This document shows positions 11,144-21,034 of a stretch of 37,384 nt of DNA, one piece after another. The stretch comes from Pilatotrama ljubarskyi (lineage: Eukaryota > Basidiomycota > Agaricomycetes > Polyporales > Polyporaceae): contig MU277807.1 in NCBI GenBank assembly GCA_022385805.1, positions 1 through 37,384 of the forward strand, in the 5' to 3' direction. Position 1 is the first letter of the stretch, and each line of letters starts with the position of its first letter. Both the position numbers and the translations under genes were made by a program. A model generated the notes under the pieces. It worked only from the letters and a program-made list of their open reading frames with translations, ran no database searches and was not told where the DNA came from.

Positions 11144-13962
11144 TTAGGCCTCGCTCGGTGGCGACGCAGGCGGGTGCGATAAGGCCATGAGCTGATCCTC
11201 CGAGGTGAGCACCAGAGGCGGGAGCTGTTCACACAGCGCGAACACGTCTGCTACGAAATGCGCGAACAGGGAGAGCGTGTCCCTCGAGCGCAAGGCGACA
11301 TCGAGAAACGCGGCCCCTGATAGGCGGAAGTACAGTTTGCGCAGTCCGGGGTGCAGGGAGTGCGACGCCTCAAAGTAGTCCTCCCGTCGGGAGGCGAGAG
11401 GGGCAGCATCGCATTGCAGCAGCACATGGACCTCGTCCTCCACCGCCCAGGGCTTGCGACAGAAACGGCAGACCCGCCATTCACGCGGAATGACGTGGGG
11501 CGCACGACGGAGGCGCTCAATCGCGAGCGGGTGTTCAGACAGGATTAGCTGCGTGACGGCGTCGCGCTGCGGACGGGTGGACAGCTGTAGGTAGTCGCGT
11601 AGTGTGCAGACGTGCTCCAGTGTGGGGGGAGGAGGGCATGCGTCGCGAGCGAGGCGGTGTTGAAGGACGGGCAGGCGCTGGGAGTGCATCAGCTGGGTGT
11701 AGAGATGTTGCGCGAGTGAGGCGCGGAGCTCGCCATGGGCACGCTGCACGAAGGCGAGTGTGGGCATGGGCTCCAATGGCAGTACAACAGCTACGGGGAG
11801 GGCGGCGGCGACACCATGGAGATCGCTCCACTAGGTGGGGGCACGCGCTGTGACCGTGAGGTGCCACTGTTCGCAGACTCCAGAGCGCTGCATAGGGCAG
11901 TGGCGGCTTGTCGGTCAGGACGTAGCGCAAGTAGCTGAGCGCGAGGTGCAGTTGCCGATAGCGGATAGGCCATAGGCCAGTCTCCGAGTAGAGCGGCGCC
12001 AGCTGGCTGTGTGAACTGATGTGGAGGGTGCGCCGCAGGTAGGTGTGTTGGACACGTTCGAGCGCTGCGATTGGCCCCGGGAGGTGGGTGTCGAGTGCGA
12101 TTTCGCAGCCTGCGGTGAGATGGGCATCAACGTGGGCCCGGTAAAGCTGCAAGGCGACCGTGGGCGGGAGTGGCCCGACGTAAGACTCCAGCGAGTAGCA
12201 GGCGCTCGCGACACGTTCAGCGGCCGCCACTTTCTGCCAGCTATGCTCGCGGAAGATGTCAGGCGCCGAGGATGTGAAGGTGACGCCGACCAGGGTCGCT
12301 GTCTCAACATAGCGCAGAGCAGAACCATAGAGCATGAGCGGTGGCAGTGCTGGCGGGAGTGGGCCATGCACACTGGCGAGTGTCTTGACAGTATTGGCGA
12401 GGAGAAAGCTAGTGCTACAGTAGTCCTCAAACTGGCCAAGCTTACTCTGCATTCCCCAGTGGGAGAGGCTGATCATTGCCATGTCATCAGCAAGTTCAAG
12501 GTGTGAGACTCGACGCCCGGAGAGGAACACGTCGTCGGGATGGGGGTGGAGATGGAAGTCACTGATGTACAAGATCCAGGGGGTCGGAGACGCCGGGTCA
12601 CCAATGAGGATGCCCATCAAGGCACGGAAGACCGAGGAGTGCTCGCCGTTGAAGCGGACGGTGTACTGAAGGTGCGCGTAGAGGTGCCGTAGCCAGTCGA
12701 AGATGGGACCACCCACGCCCCATCGTGCCAACTTTGTCCACAGGGCGGCCTGATCGACGGAGGGGAACGCGTTCGTGAGGTCGAGCAGGACTATCCAGAG
12801 TGGGCGGCGAAGCGCGCGAGCCTTCTCGATAGCCGCACGGAGGACGTAGGGGTTGTTGTTTGTGCGGTGGCCCTTGCGGAAACCGCTCTGAGAGTCAGGC
12901 AACCGATTTGTCTCCTCTGCCCAGGCGCGCAAGCGGCGGTCCACGAGAAGAGTGAGCGTCTTGAGCAGACAGCTCTCGAGGCCGATCGTGCAGTAATTGC
13001 GCGGGTCTCCACCGTCTTTTTTAGGCTTCTTCACGGCTGCGATGATGGCCGTGAGCCAGCGCGCGGGCGTTGAGCAGAGGTCTACACAGCGTTGGAAGAG
13101 CAGGCACAGTTTGTCGTCGGGGATGTTGAGCACATTGTCATAGCCGATGCCGTCGAATCCACGCGCAGAACCTTTGCAGTGGGTGCAAATGTGTCTCTTG
13201 ACGTCGTGGATCTCCTCGAGTGAGAAGGGACGTGAGAAATGCTTGCCTGCCGTAGTATCGCATGTGTGGCGTGGCAGGGATTGCGCATGCAAGCGGCAGA
13301 GCGAGTGGAGCGTGGGATCAAATTGTGGGGGCAGAGTGGCTGGTGGGTTCATGCGCTCCATGAACACCTCAGTGAGTTCAGGCACGGAGACTTCAGCTGC
13401 GCGGTCCTTGGCAGACGTAAGCCGTTTGTAGGTACACCAGAAGTCACCCTGGCCAGCCAGCAGAGCTTGGAGGTGCCCGAGACGCAGTTCCAGGAGGGTG
13501 TGGGTCTCAAGGCCGGAGCCATCGCAGCGGAGGTCATTCAGGTCGCTCAGAGGCAAAGCGCCCGTCTGCGCCTCGTTGCAGGCCTCGGGCTCGTAGCGGT
13601 AGGGGATCGGTCGAAGGGTGGTGCTGACCTTGGCCGTGCGGGCTGCTCGGGGTGCAGGGCCTTGATCAGGGCCCGTCGAGTACGCAGGCCAGTGGGAGGG
13701 AGGCTGCATGGGAACAGGAGCCAGCAGTGGCCAGTGAGCATCGTGCACTGCCCGACGGGCGAAATCAGGTGCTGTGTGTAATTGGAGGCTGATGGGGGAC
13801 TGCGTGGGTACGGAGTAGATGCGCACAGTGGTGGGTCGAGCGCGTATCACCGCAACAAGGGCAGTGAGGATGTCTGCATCTGCGCAGGGCCAGCGCTTTG
13901 TTGAACTTCCAGGATTGCGTACTGGCCATACGTGGTCCGGAGGTCACACAGTGGCTGTGTTA
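11144..13962 (-). pseudogene. LINE ORF2 C-terminal part: reverse transcriptase and CCHC finger, frameshifted
   Basis: From the gap edge an open frame (first ATG 13850) encodes a non-LTR reverse transcriptase. Landmarks are LPDSQSGFRKGHRTNNN, WIVLLDLTNAFPSVDQ (first catalytic Asp), ALMGILIGDPASPT and HLELADDMAMISLS (ADD catalytic pair, near 12,480), then thumb-like sequence to about 11,850. That frame then degenerates into Pro/Arg/Ala-rich sequence. Another minus-strand frame picks up as VAVVLPLEPMPTLAFVQRAH and continues to a stop at 11144, containing CRFCRKPWAVEDEVHVLLQC (C-x2-C-x10-H-x4-C), the finger usual at LINE ORF2 C-termini. I infer one indel near 11,800-11,850. The RT core itself shows no stop. 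Confidence 0.8.
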
Positions 13963-14452
13963 NNNNNNNNNNNNNNNNNNNNNNNNNNNNNNNNNNNNNN
14001 NNNNNNNNNNNNNNNNNNNNNNNNNNNNNNNNNNNNNNNNNNNNNNNNNNNNNNNNNNNNNNNNNNNNNNNNNNNNNNNNNNNNNNNNNNNNNNNNNNNN
14101 NNNNNNNNNNNNNNNNNNNNNNNNNNNNNNNNNNNNNNNNNNNNNNNNNNNNNNNNNNNNNNNNNNNNNNNNNNNNNNNNNNNNNNNNNNNNNNNNNNNN
14201 NNNNNNNNNNNNNNNNNNNNNNNNNNNNNNNNNNNNNNNNNNNNNNNNNNNNNNNNNNNNNNNNNNNNNNNNNNNNNNNNNNNNNNNNNNNNNNNNNNNN
14301 NNNNNNNNNNNNNNNNNNNNNNNNNNNNNNNNNNNNNNNNNNNNNNNNNNNNNNNNNNNNNNNNNNNNNNNNNNNNNNNNNNNNNNNNNNNNNNNNNNNN
14401 NNNNNNNNNNNNNNNNNNNNNNNNNNNNNNNNNNNNNNNNNNNNNNNNNNNN
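13963..14452. other. Assembly gap (490 N)
   Basis: A run of 490 unknown bases lies within LINE ORF2, between the RNase H-like part and the reverse transcriptase. Its length may be estimated, so frame continuity across it cannot be judged. Confidence 1.
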
Positions 14453-14518
14453 AGTCTTTCGCTCACAGACTGAAGACTCTCTTTGTGCGGCTTACAGTCG
14501 TGCTTCTGCCTTCCAGGT

Positions 14519-15712
14519 TCAGAGTTCATCACGCTTTCGGTGCAAGACTGGGGCCCAGTGCGAGAGGATGCGTGCAAGGTGTACAGCGTCGACTAGCCAC
14601 ATGCGGAGTTCACGCTGGGGATCCGCCCATCTCAGTGCAAGCAGGGCTGCCACGAGGTGGGCACGCGCCCGGGAGGGAGCCCCTGGGACACGCAGTGCGT
14701 GGTTGTGAGGGTTTCCCGGGCCCCAGTAGATGGCCGCACCTGCCGGTGCCGTGGTGGGTGTAGAGCTGTGCAGACAGCCGGCGAGGTGTACGTGAAGCGG
14801 GTTGGGGCAGTCAGTGATGGTCGGTGCACCGTAGAGGTCCGACAGCGCCTCGAGAGGGTCTGTGAAGATGGCGAGGGTGTCGGCCAGGAGCTCATCGAGC
14901 AGTGAGGACACCGCAGGAGCCTGCGGTCGGCGCCGAGATGGGCGGGGCTGTGGATGAGCGGGCTCGCAAAGGTCAAGCAGTATATGACAGGCCAGTGGTG
15001 CATGGTCAGACCATTGCGGCAGGTGAGGGAGGCAACGGAGAAGGACTGCATCGCCATTCAGCAGAGAGCCAGTGAGGAGGGCAAGGTCGATGACGGAGGA
15101 TCCCAGCGCCTGGAAGGATGTGTATGCCATCCGACAGGGCGCGGAGTGCCAGGCTGTGCCGTTGACAATTTCAAGTTGTAGCTGAGCACAGATGTCGCGC
15201 AGCCGCCTGCCACGCGCAGTGCAGACAGGGTCAGGGGAGCAGCAGGACTGAAGGATAGATAGAGAGCCGATGCGTGTATTGTAGTCGCCAAGCGCGACAA
15301 TATCCCGCTCCGCAACCAAGGCAGGCAGGAGGAGCTCCAGTAAGGCTTGTTCCGGAGATGGGATGCAATGCTCAAGCACAGGGGAGTGCTCGGGGGGTAG
15401 GTAGACGTTCGCAAGTGTCAGAGAAGCCACCTCCAAAAGAAGAACGTCTTGGCATGCAGGCGGAGTGATATCACGCACAGGAAGGTGGGAGCGAAATATA
15501 GCGATGACGCTCCCACCGCGCTGGCGAAGTGTCGCACTGACGGGGCGAGATCGCGCAAAGCAGCTGTATCCCAGGGGGAGCTCGAGCTGGTCTTCCTGGC
15601 CAGGCCGAAGATGTGTTTCTTGGATGAGCACAACGTTGTACAGCGCTAAGAGCGCGCGAAATGGCGGGAAGGTCAACTTCAGAGCTAGATTGCCATGTAT
15701 ACTCCACGTCAT
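14519..15712 (-). pseudogene. LINE ORF2 N-terminal part: APE-type endonuclease and RNase H-like segment
   Basis: The frame is open upstream to 15838, but the endonuclease begins at ATG 15712 (MTWSIHGN). Apurinic-endonuclease landmarks occur in order: VVLIQETHL, LANVYLPPEHS, VALGDYNTRIG, SSVIDLALL and WSDHAPLACH. These are the residues that nick target DNA in target-primed reverse transcription. After a spacer of about 65 residues comes LHVHLAGCLHSS, AAIYWGPGNPHNHALRVPG, ARAHLVAALLAL, then WLVDAVHLARILSHWAP. This resembles type-1 RNase H of Agaricomycete elements (tDGS, WFGPxxxxNxxxRVPG, RAELxAxxxAL, TDSxYxxxxxxxWA), with the first Asp and the Glu replaced. The frame stops at 14519, 67 nt before the assembly gap, so the link to the RT is not visible. 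Confidence 0.7.
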
Positions 15713-15797
15713 GATGCGTAGTTTAGAGGCTTTTTGGGTGTCCCTACTATGTATCGTATGAGGACTTTTAAGTAGCTGAGTACAGCGGAAGGGCCGC

Positions 15798-17113
15798 CTA
15801 CATGACGCGTGCCTGTACTGCGGCCAGGGACGGGGCACGGTGCTTGTGCTCTACCCAACGATCGACGAACGACAGTGCCGCCGAAAGCGACGGAAACTGG
15901 ATGAGAGCGAAGGTGCGGTCGGAGACGTCCAGGTGCATGGATTGCACGGCAGCAAAGGCACCGTCCAGCAGAGAGTCCCACGCCATACGCGCAGTGGCGT
16001 AGAGCTGGTCGCGCAGAAGCCCCGGGTTAGGAGACCACGCCACCGGGCCCAAGCGGCAGGGGCCAGCGCGGGGGCGGGAACAACGTTGGGAGTCAACCAA
16101 GCCGCAGCGGGTGGCGGAGGTTGAGATGCCGCTTGCGGCCCAGCAAGGCGGGCGCGCTTTGGACCACGGGCATCCACACGGCGGTTTTGGGAAAACTGGC
16201 GACCACGGTCGCGCATAGGGGTGCCTGATGGCACCGAGGATGTCGTGCCCATCGATGCGTGTGGCACGGCGGGGGAGGGCACCGGCGCCGGGGAGGGGTC
16301 GCGAGGGTGTCGGCGTGCGGAACCAGCAGCGCCGTGAGACCCGGCGTGGGCAGGGGCTTGGGTGGCAGGCGCACAGAGGCCGTTGACGGACATGGCAAGG
16401 GAGGTCATATCGGTGCAGATGTGCGTGAGGACCGAGAGCGCATCAGCGACGGTAGAGCTCACGTGGGTGACCGAGACACTGAGCTCGCGGCCAGTATTCT
16501 CGATGTTCTTGACACGGTCCTGTAGCTCCTCCATCTCAGCCCCATGAGAGTCTTCATCCTTCTCGATGTCCTGAGCGAGGCGCTTGACGCGCAGCTCGAG
16601 ATCGTGGAGAGGGACAGGGCTGTGCGGAGCCAGAATTGAGGGATTGGCGAAGTGATCGGTAATGCCTTGGACTGAGACATGAAGGCCCTCCAGAACCTGC
16701 TGGATGGCGACGCGGTCTGCGGCATGGGCATGCGCCTGTCGATCAACAGAGGCTGCCAGCAGCCTGATGTCCTGCTTGATAGCAGAAATGTTCGTCTTCC
16801 CGGTGTGATCCGACACCGCGAGCAGGGCGGAGCGGAGCTCGGCTTCGAGCGACGAGGAGTCGGCAGGAGTACCGCTGGAGCTGGCAGGCGTCATGCGACC
16901 TTTGCCCTTTGAGGAGGAGGGCGTAGGGGGCGTGGAGGGTGGGGTGGAGGACTCGCCGGTGGGGATCACACTGACTGCTTTGGTAAACGAGCCGGTGGTC
17001 TGGCGACGGAGATTGCGTCGGTGGGAGAGTGCCGGGGGAGCAGCAGTGCCACGTACCGGAGTGCCCGGTACGGCGTCCGTGAGAGGCAAAGGGACAGCAA
17101 TCTGCGAAGCCAT
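15798..17113 (-). pseudogene. LINE ORF1 (gag-like) with frameshift
   Basis: The frame opens at MASQIAVPLPLTD (17113) and encodes a Ser/Pro/Thr-rich N-terminus. A long helical, probably coiled-coil region follows (SLEAELRSALLAVSDHTG to VKRLAQDIEKDEDSHG), then a Pro/Arg-rich linker. The starting frame runs on to a stop at 15851 with compositionally poor Arg/Ser-rich sequence. The -strand frame ending at 15798 instead gives AWDSLLDGAFAAVQS, then DRTFALIQFPSLSAALSF, an RRM-like beta-alpha pattern expected at the end of LINE ORF1 proteins. I infer one frame change around 16,030-16,100, where the plus strand has a run of G (gcgggggcggg). ORF1 proteins bind the element RNA and act as chaperones. ORF2's first good ATG follows 85 nt after the stop. 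Confidence 0.6.
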
Positions 17114-17706
17114 GTCAGGGCAAGAACGGGGTCAGAACCGGGTGCGGCATACCAGGCTTCGTCTGGCAGTATTGTCAGGCGCGGCGCTCTCGTTCGGGGC
17201 CGACGCCTTGAGCTGGGCGAGGAGGTACTTCTCGTCGACAATGTCCGTTTCCTGGCTCATGGCTTGTCGGTGTTCGAGCTCAACCCGGGGAGGACAAAGT
17301 GCACCTAACATATTGGTCTGTAGCATATTTTATGCACAGGGATTCGCACTCCGACCGCTGGAACTGTACAGCTGTGCAGTTGCAATTAGCGCACAAGCCA
17401 CCCGGGTGTGACAGATAGGGGTACCAGGGTAGGGGTGCGGTGACTGGGCGAGACGGGAGTCGGCCTGTACACTCGCAGCGGGTGGACGCAGGTGAAGTGG
17501 AGCGGTAGAGAGCCAGCGGTTGCTGGGATATATAGGCTTCGGGAGTCTCGCGTGCCACGAAGCTGTCAGGCGTCGCCTATCAACACGTTGCAGGAAGGCT
17601 CCAGCGTATCGGGTATGTGGGCGCTTAGCGTCAGCGCCAGAGTCCCCCTCGTGCTTAGCGCAGAGAGCAGTGGGCACTGGGGCTGGGGAGACTCGGGAGG
17701 GATAAT
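17114..17706. other. LINE 5' leader and flank
   Basis: Upstream of ORF1 on the minus strand lies the ORF at 17132-17326, containing MSQETDIVDEKYLLAQLKAS, which may be part of the leader or an alternative ORF1 start region in another frame. An AT-rich stretch (about 17308-17340, acatattggtctgtagcatattttatg) could mark the boundary. No target-site duplication could be matched to the 3' side. Confidence 0.4.
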
Positions 17707-17813
17707 GAGACAGTGGCAACGGTGCAAGGCAGCACGGAGCCAAGTTCATTCCTATTTCGTAGGCCCAGGCTGTGGAAGAGCTGGCTGAGTGCGTGCGCTG
17801 CTCTACAATTCAA

Positions 17814-17969
17814 TACTGGCGACCTCGCAAGCGACTGCGCGAATGGTTCTACAACCATGCCCGAGGAGCGCCGTCCCGACGCGTTTTCAACTTGTCAACG
17901 AACAAGAGGGGGCACTTGCAGGCATACCAGGCTTACATCAAAATCTACAAGCCACGCGTGATGCCAATT
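17814..17969 (+). repeat. Left arm of 156-bp inverted repeat
   Basis: Begins tactggcgacctcgcaagcg and ends atgccaatt. The frame open at 17772-17984 translates through it and on into IKKK. Partner arm is 18200-18355. Confidence 0.95.
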
Positions 17970-18199
17970 ATCAAAAAGAAATAAAACCCAAACACAAAGT
18001 CGATGGAGGAGGACAAACAACAACCAGCGCAGACAGCATCAACAGACTTCAAGCACCAGGCGGACCACTACTTGACAAGTGCAACACAAAACAGAAAAGA
18101 CGCGTAAAACGCGGAATTAAACCCGCGTCAGCACAAAAACAAAGCGAGGCGTCACCAATACACAAGACAACCAAAACAAGCCGGGGAAGCCACCTCAAC

Positions 18200-18355
18200 A
18201 ATTGGCATCACGCGTGGCTTGTAGATTTTGATGTAAGCCTGGTACGCCTGCAAGTGCCCCCTCTTGTTCGTTGACAAGTTGAAAACGCGTCGGGACGGCG
18301 CTCCTCGGGCATGGTTGTAGAACCATTCGCGCAGTCGCTTGCGAGGTCGCCAGTA
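18200..18355 (-). repeat. Right arm of 156-bp inverted repeat
   Basis: Reverse complement of 17814-17969 with one difference (ggcgtaccag against ggcataccag in the left arm). The minus-strand frame runs through it and leaves into VEVASPACFG, so the arms diverge exactly at both edges. Confidence 0.95.
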
Positions 18356-18442
18356 AGCCTCGCACCTCGTCGTAACCGTGGGGAAAACGAGACAGTGGCA
18401 ACGGTGCAAGGCAGCACGGAGCCAAGTTCATTCCTATTCCGT

Positions 18443-18867
18443 TGATGCAGCCTGCAGAGGCATACAGTATGGTGGAGGAATGAGAGAAGCATCACAACCA
18501 GCGTGCGCTCGCTGGACGAGGCTCGGGCAGCACAGCGTCGAGGACAAACAGGGAAGAACACGAGGTGTTACCAGTGGCGGTGCTTCCGCGTCATACCCAA
18601 CAACACCAAGTATCACGCGCCAGTGTGCGATTTATGGCAAAGGTATAAGTAAGAGACGGATGACTACGGCACTTGTTCGATACACGGAGTGGCCTCTGTC
18701 TGTTATTCTTCATACGCATACGTATGGTATCCGACACGTCTATCCAAGCATCCGACGCACTGCCCGCAATATAACACGTGTGTACAATACTTACTGCTTC
18801 TCCTTTCTCTTCCTTCTCCTTCATTACCCATGCAGCAACGCCTTCAGAAACGGGAAGGTGCAGCAGG
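18443..18867. other. Spacer next to cytidylyltransferase 3' end
   Basis: A 425-bp region between the right direct repeat and the stop codon of the cytidylyltransferase. It presumably includes that gene's 3' UTR. No gene or repeat recognised. Confidence 0.5.
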
Positions 18868-20549
18868 TTACGATCGTTTCGAGGGCGAGACGCGTCCGGA
18901 CACGGGCGCGCTGCTTCCTGCGACGCTGTCGTCATAGTCGCTGCCCTCCGCCATGAGCTCCGCGTGGCCCATCCGGGCGAGCTTCTTGTCAAACATCCGG
19001 TGCCGGTAGCCGCTCACGATGCGCTCGAGCAGCTCTGAGGTGGAGACTCCGGGCGTGCGGCGCGTCGGCAGGAATTTGCCTTTCAGTAGTATGAGCGCTG
19101 AGGAAATAAGACGGGGCGATGGAGATGTGTACCTTGGCTCTTTGCGAAGGCGTAGACATCGTCGTGTCCGGATGAGGCGTATGGGTCCTCATCATGTGCG
19201 ACATAGTCGATTTGGTACTGTGAGGGATCAGTATCTCTGTGTGGTCAATACAGGCGAACTCGTTCAACATACCTAGAGGAGCAGTATATTAGCACGAATA
19301 CAGCACGAAGAGACAAGGATAGAGACGGGGTAGGGCGCGTCAAGCGTACGGCGCGTGAAAATCGATCTCGCGGTGTACCCGCGCACAGAATATCGCGGGC
19401 CTGTCAACCCAACGGAAGCTCACGTACCTTCTCGATGAACGCGGCGTCGATGACCCACGGCGCCTCCGGGACGACTTCATCCACCCACCTGCAGTGCCTT
19501 ACCGCCTCGCACCTTTGCAGGAGTCAGCACCGACCTCCCATCGCTTATAGTGGGACAACGCACCTCTCAGCATGCGTCATGATGGGATGGTTCTTGTGCT
19601 CCGCGCACTGCTCATCCGAGTTCACGCCGACCAGCAAGTGCACACCAGACACGACAAACGGGGGCGCGCCAGGGGGCGCCGGGAAGGCGAGCTTTGCCTG
19701 ACGCAGTTGGAGCGCATGCCCGAAGTGGAAGAGGTCGTAGACCCCATCGGCGTAGATGCGCACGGGGCGGCCAACGGGAGGCTGGTTTATGCGGTACTGG
19801 CGCGCGCTGCCGAGAGGATCGGTGCCGGCGATGCATGCGCGGACGAACTGCTGGATGTCGGCCGGTGAGAGGTTGGCGGGATTGAAGGCTTTGACTGCAA
19901 TCGATACGGGCGCGGGTTCCGACGGCGCGAGGGCGGCCGTTTGCGCGGCGGGCGTACCCTCGGACGCGGCAGGCGGAGCAGGGGCTTCAGGCGTGGCTTG
20001 CGGAGGAGAGGCATCGGGAGTCTCCGGGCCATCGCTCTCGTGGAGGTTGGAGGAGGAGAGGAGAGGTGAAGTGAGCGTGGAGGCGATGGAGGACGGGTAT
20101 TGAGCGGAAGAGCCGGGAGTGTCGCGGCCGAGACCGCGAGTGGTGATGATGCTCTCGACGTCGCCATCGTAGGTTGGAGAGTCGATCCCGCCGTCGTCCG
20201 AGGAGACGACATTGGCGGCGAGAGCATGGCGGGGACGCGGGCGCGCATTGGGGCCCACCGAGGGGTGAGCGCGAGAGGATGAGCCGCGGTTGTGGGGGGC
20301 GGATACGTTGATGGAGATGGCGGAGCCATCGTCCGTGAGCGGATCGTTGTCCTCTTCGGAAGCGTCGTAGGCGGGAGAGTCGAGGATGGGGCGGTTGTGC
20401 GCGAGGGAGTGCTTGGTGCCGAAGGATCTTTTGGAGTGGAGGACTTTCTTGGGTGCACCAGATGCTGCTGCGGCCGCCGCCGACGCTGGCGCGGGGGTCG
20501 TAGAAGGGGCGGCGCCGCTGGAGAGGGCGGTGGTCGACGACGAGTCCAT
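18868..20549 (-). CDS. PCT1: Choline-phosphate cytidylyltransferase (CTP:phosphocholine cytidylyltransferase)
   Basis: Four exons: 19564-20549, 19428-19512, 19133-19217 and 18868-19079; 455 aa. The enzyme makes CDP-choline from CTP and phosphocholine, the regulated step of the Kennedy pathway to phosphatidylcholine. Catalytic landmarks: RIYADGVYDLFHFGHALQL with the HxGH nucleotide-binding motif (His275, His278), HLLVGVNSDEQ, HPIMTHAERCEAVRHCRWVD, YQIDYVAHDEDPYASSGHDD and RRTPGVSTSELLERIV (RTxGVSTS, about 393-400). The 220-residue N-terminus is Ser/Pro/Ala-rich and probably disordered. About 12 extra residues (APPGAPPFVVSG) interrupt the usual short AFP-to-HLLVGV junction and have no GT-AG ends. 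The tail after the catalytic core is short (about 45 aa), so any membrane-sensing amphipathic helix must be brief. The third-exon intron is unusually long (210 nt). Divergent from the TAF gene. Confidence 0.92.
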
Positions 20550-21034
20550 CGTCGAGGACGGGGGAGGATGCGTTGTGCTCGGTGGAGAGGAGAGAGGAGA
20601 GGAGAGGCGGAGCGCGATGATCTGCTACTGTGTTTGGCGCGCCCAGACCATCCGCTACATCTCTCTCCATCGCCAGACACGTCCTCTCCCGCTCGTCCCT
20701 CTCAACTCGCCCGCAGCGCACGTTCATCTCGGTAGACGGTGCAGACTGCCTTCAGGCTGTGTGAATTTGTCTGTGCTGTATACAGTATACTTGCAGAATT
20801 CAGACATCTCCGCCAAGGACGCGACGCGGAGAGCTCAGGGCGCATCTCGGCGCTTTCGAGCTCCGCGTCACGAGGCCGCAGGGACGTTGAGGCGGAGCCC
20901 AAATACGCGCCCCGAGCGCCCGATCCGGGTTCGCCACACACGAGTCGCAGCCAACGTCGAGCTCAGCTCCAGTCTCGCCCTCTCCCCGCTGTCCTCGACG
21001 CTGCTTCACCTACAACCCTGGCTCTGCTCTTGTG
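20550..21034. promoter_or_regulatory. Shared divergent promoter region, cytidylyltransferase / TAF
   Basis: A 485-bp spacer between two start codons. It has pyrimidine-rich leaders on both sides (about 20655-20715 and 20960-21030 on the plus strand) and an AT-richer core with ctgtatacagtatacttg near 20775, a candidate core promoter. ORFs here are not supported as genes. Confidence 0.5.

Larger units (their letters stand above)
11144..17113 (-). mobile_element. Non-LTR (LINE) retrotransposon, degenerate, with assembly gap
   Basis: Minus-strand order is ORF1 (gag-like), then ORF2 with APE-type endonuclease, an RNase H-like segment, reverse transcriptase and a CCHC-type finger. The limits given are coding limits; the true 5' end lies upstream of 17113 (leader possibly to about 17,330 or beyond) and the 3' end lies below 11144. 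At least two frame breaks are apparent (about 16,030-16,100 in ORF1 and about 11,800-11,850 in ORF2), and a stop at 14519 lies near the 490-N gap. The copy therefore looks inactive, unless the breaks are assembly errors around the poorly resolved repeat. Clade assignment (Tad1-like or one of the Agaricomycete groups) cannot be made by eye. Confidence 0.9.
17707..18442. repeat. Composite repeat: 156-bp inverted arms inside 54-bp direct repeats
   Basis: Direct copies of a 54-bp sequence lie at 17707-17760 and 18389-18442 (gagacagtggcaacggtgca at the left, one difference). Between them, 17814-17969 and the reverse complement of 18200-18355 match over 156 bp with a single difference, separated by a 230-bp AC-rich spacer (17970-18199). 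Gaps between direct repeat and arm differ (53 and 33 bp), so the direct repeats are not simple target-site duplications. Each arm, read outside to inside, could encode YWRPRKRLREWFYNHARG, then RRVFNLSTNKRGHLQAYQAY, which looks like a fragment of a real protein. Spacer and arms show no transposase. Confidence 0.9.

Noticed and set aside
13819..14763. Long ORFs across 13.8-14.8 kb
   Set aside because: They are open only because of the 490 unknown bases.
17814..17969. Homeodomain recognition helix (WFYNHAR like WFxNxR)
   Set aside because: Only the short WF-N pattern matches; the preceding helices of a homeodomain are absent.
17707..18442. MITE or TIR DNA transposon with 54-bp target-site duplication
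   Set aside because: Target duplications of DNA transposons are 2-10 bp and abut the TIRs; here the direct repeats are 54 bp and lie 53 and 33 bp away from the arms.
19787..20727. Long minus-strand Pro/Ser/Arg-rich ORFs over the cytidylyltransferase N-terminus
   Set aside because: Alternative frames of the real first exon, produced by GC-rich codon bias; no motifs.
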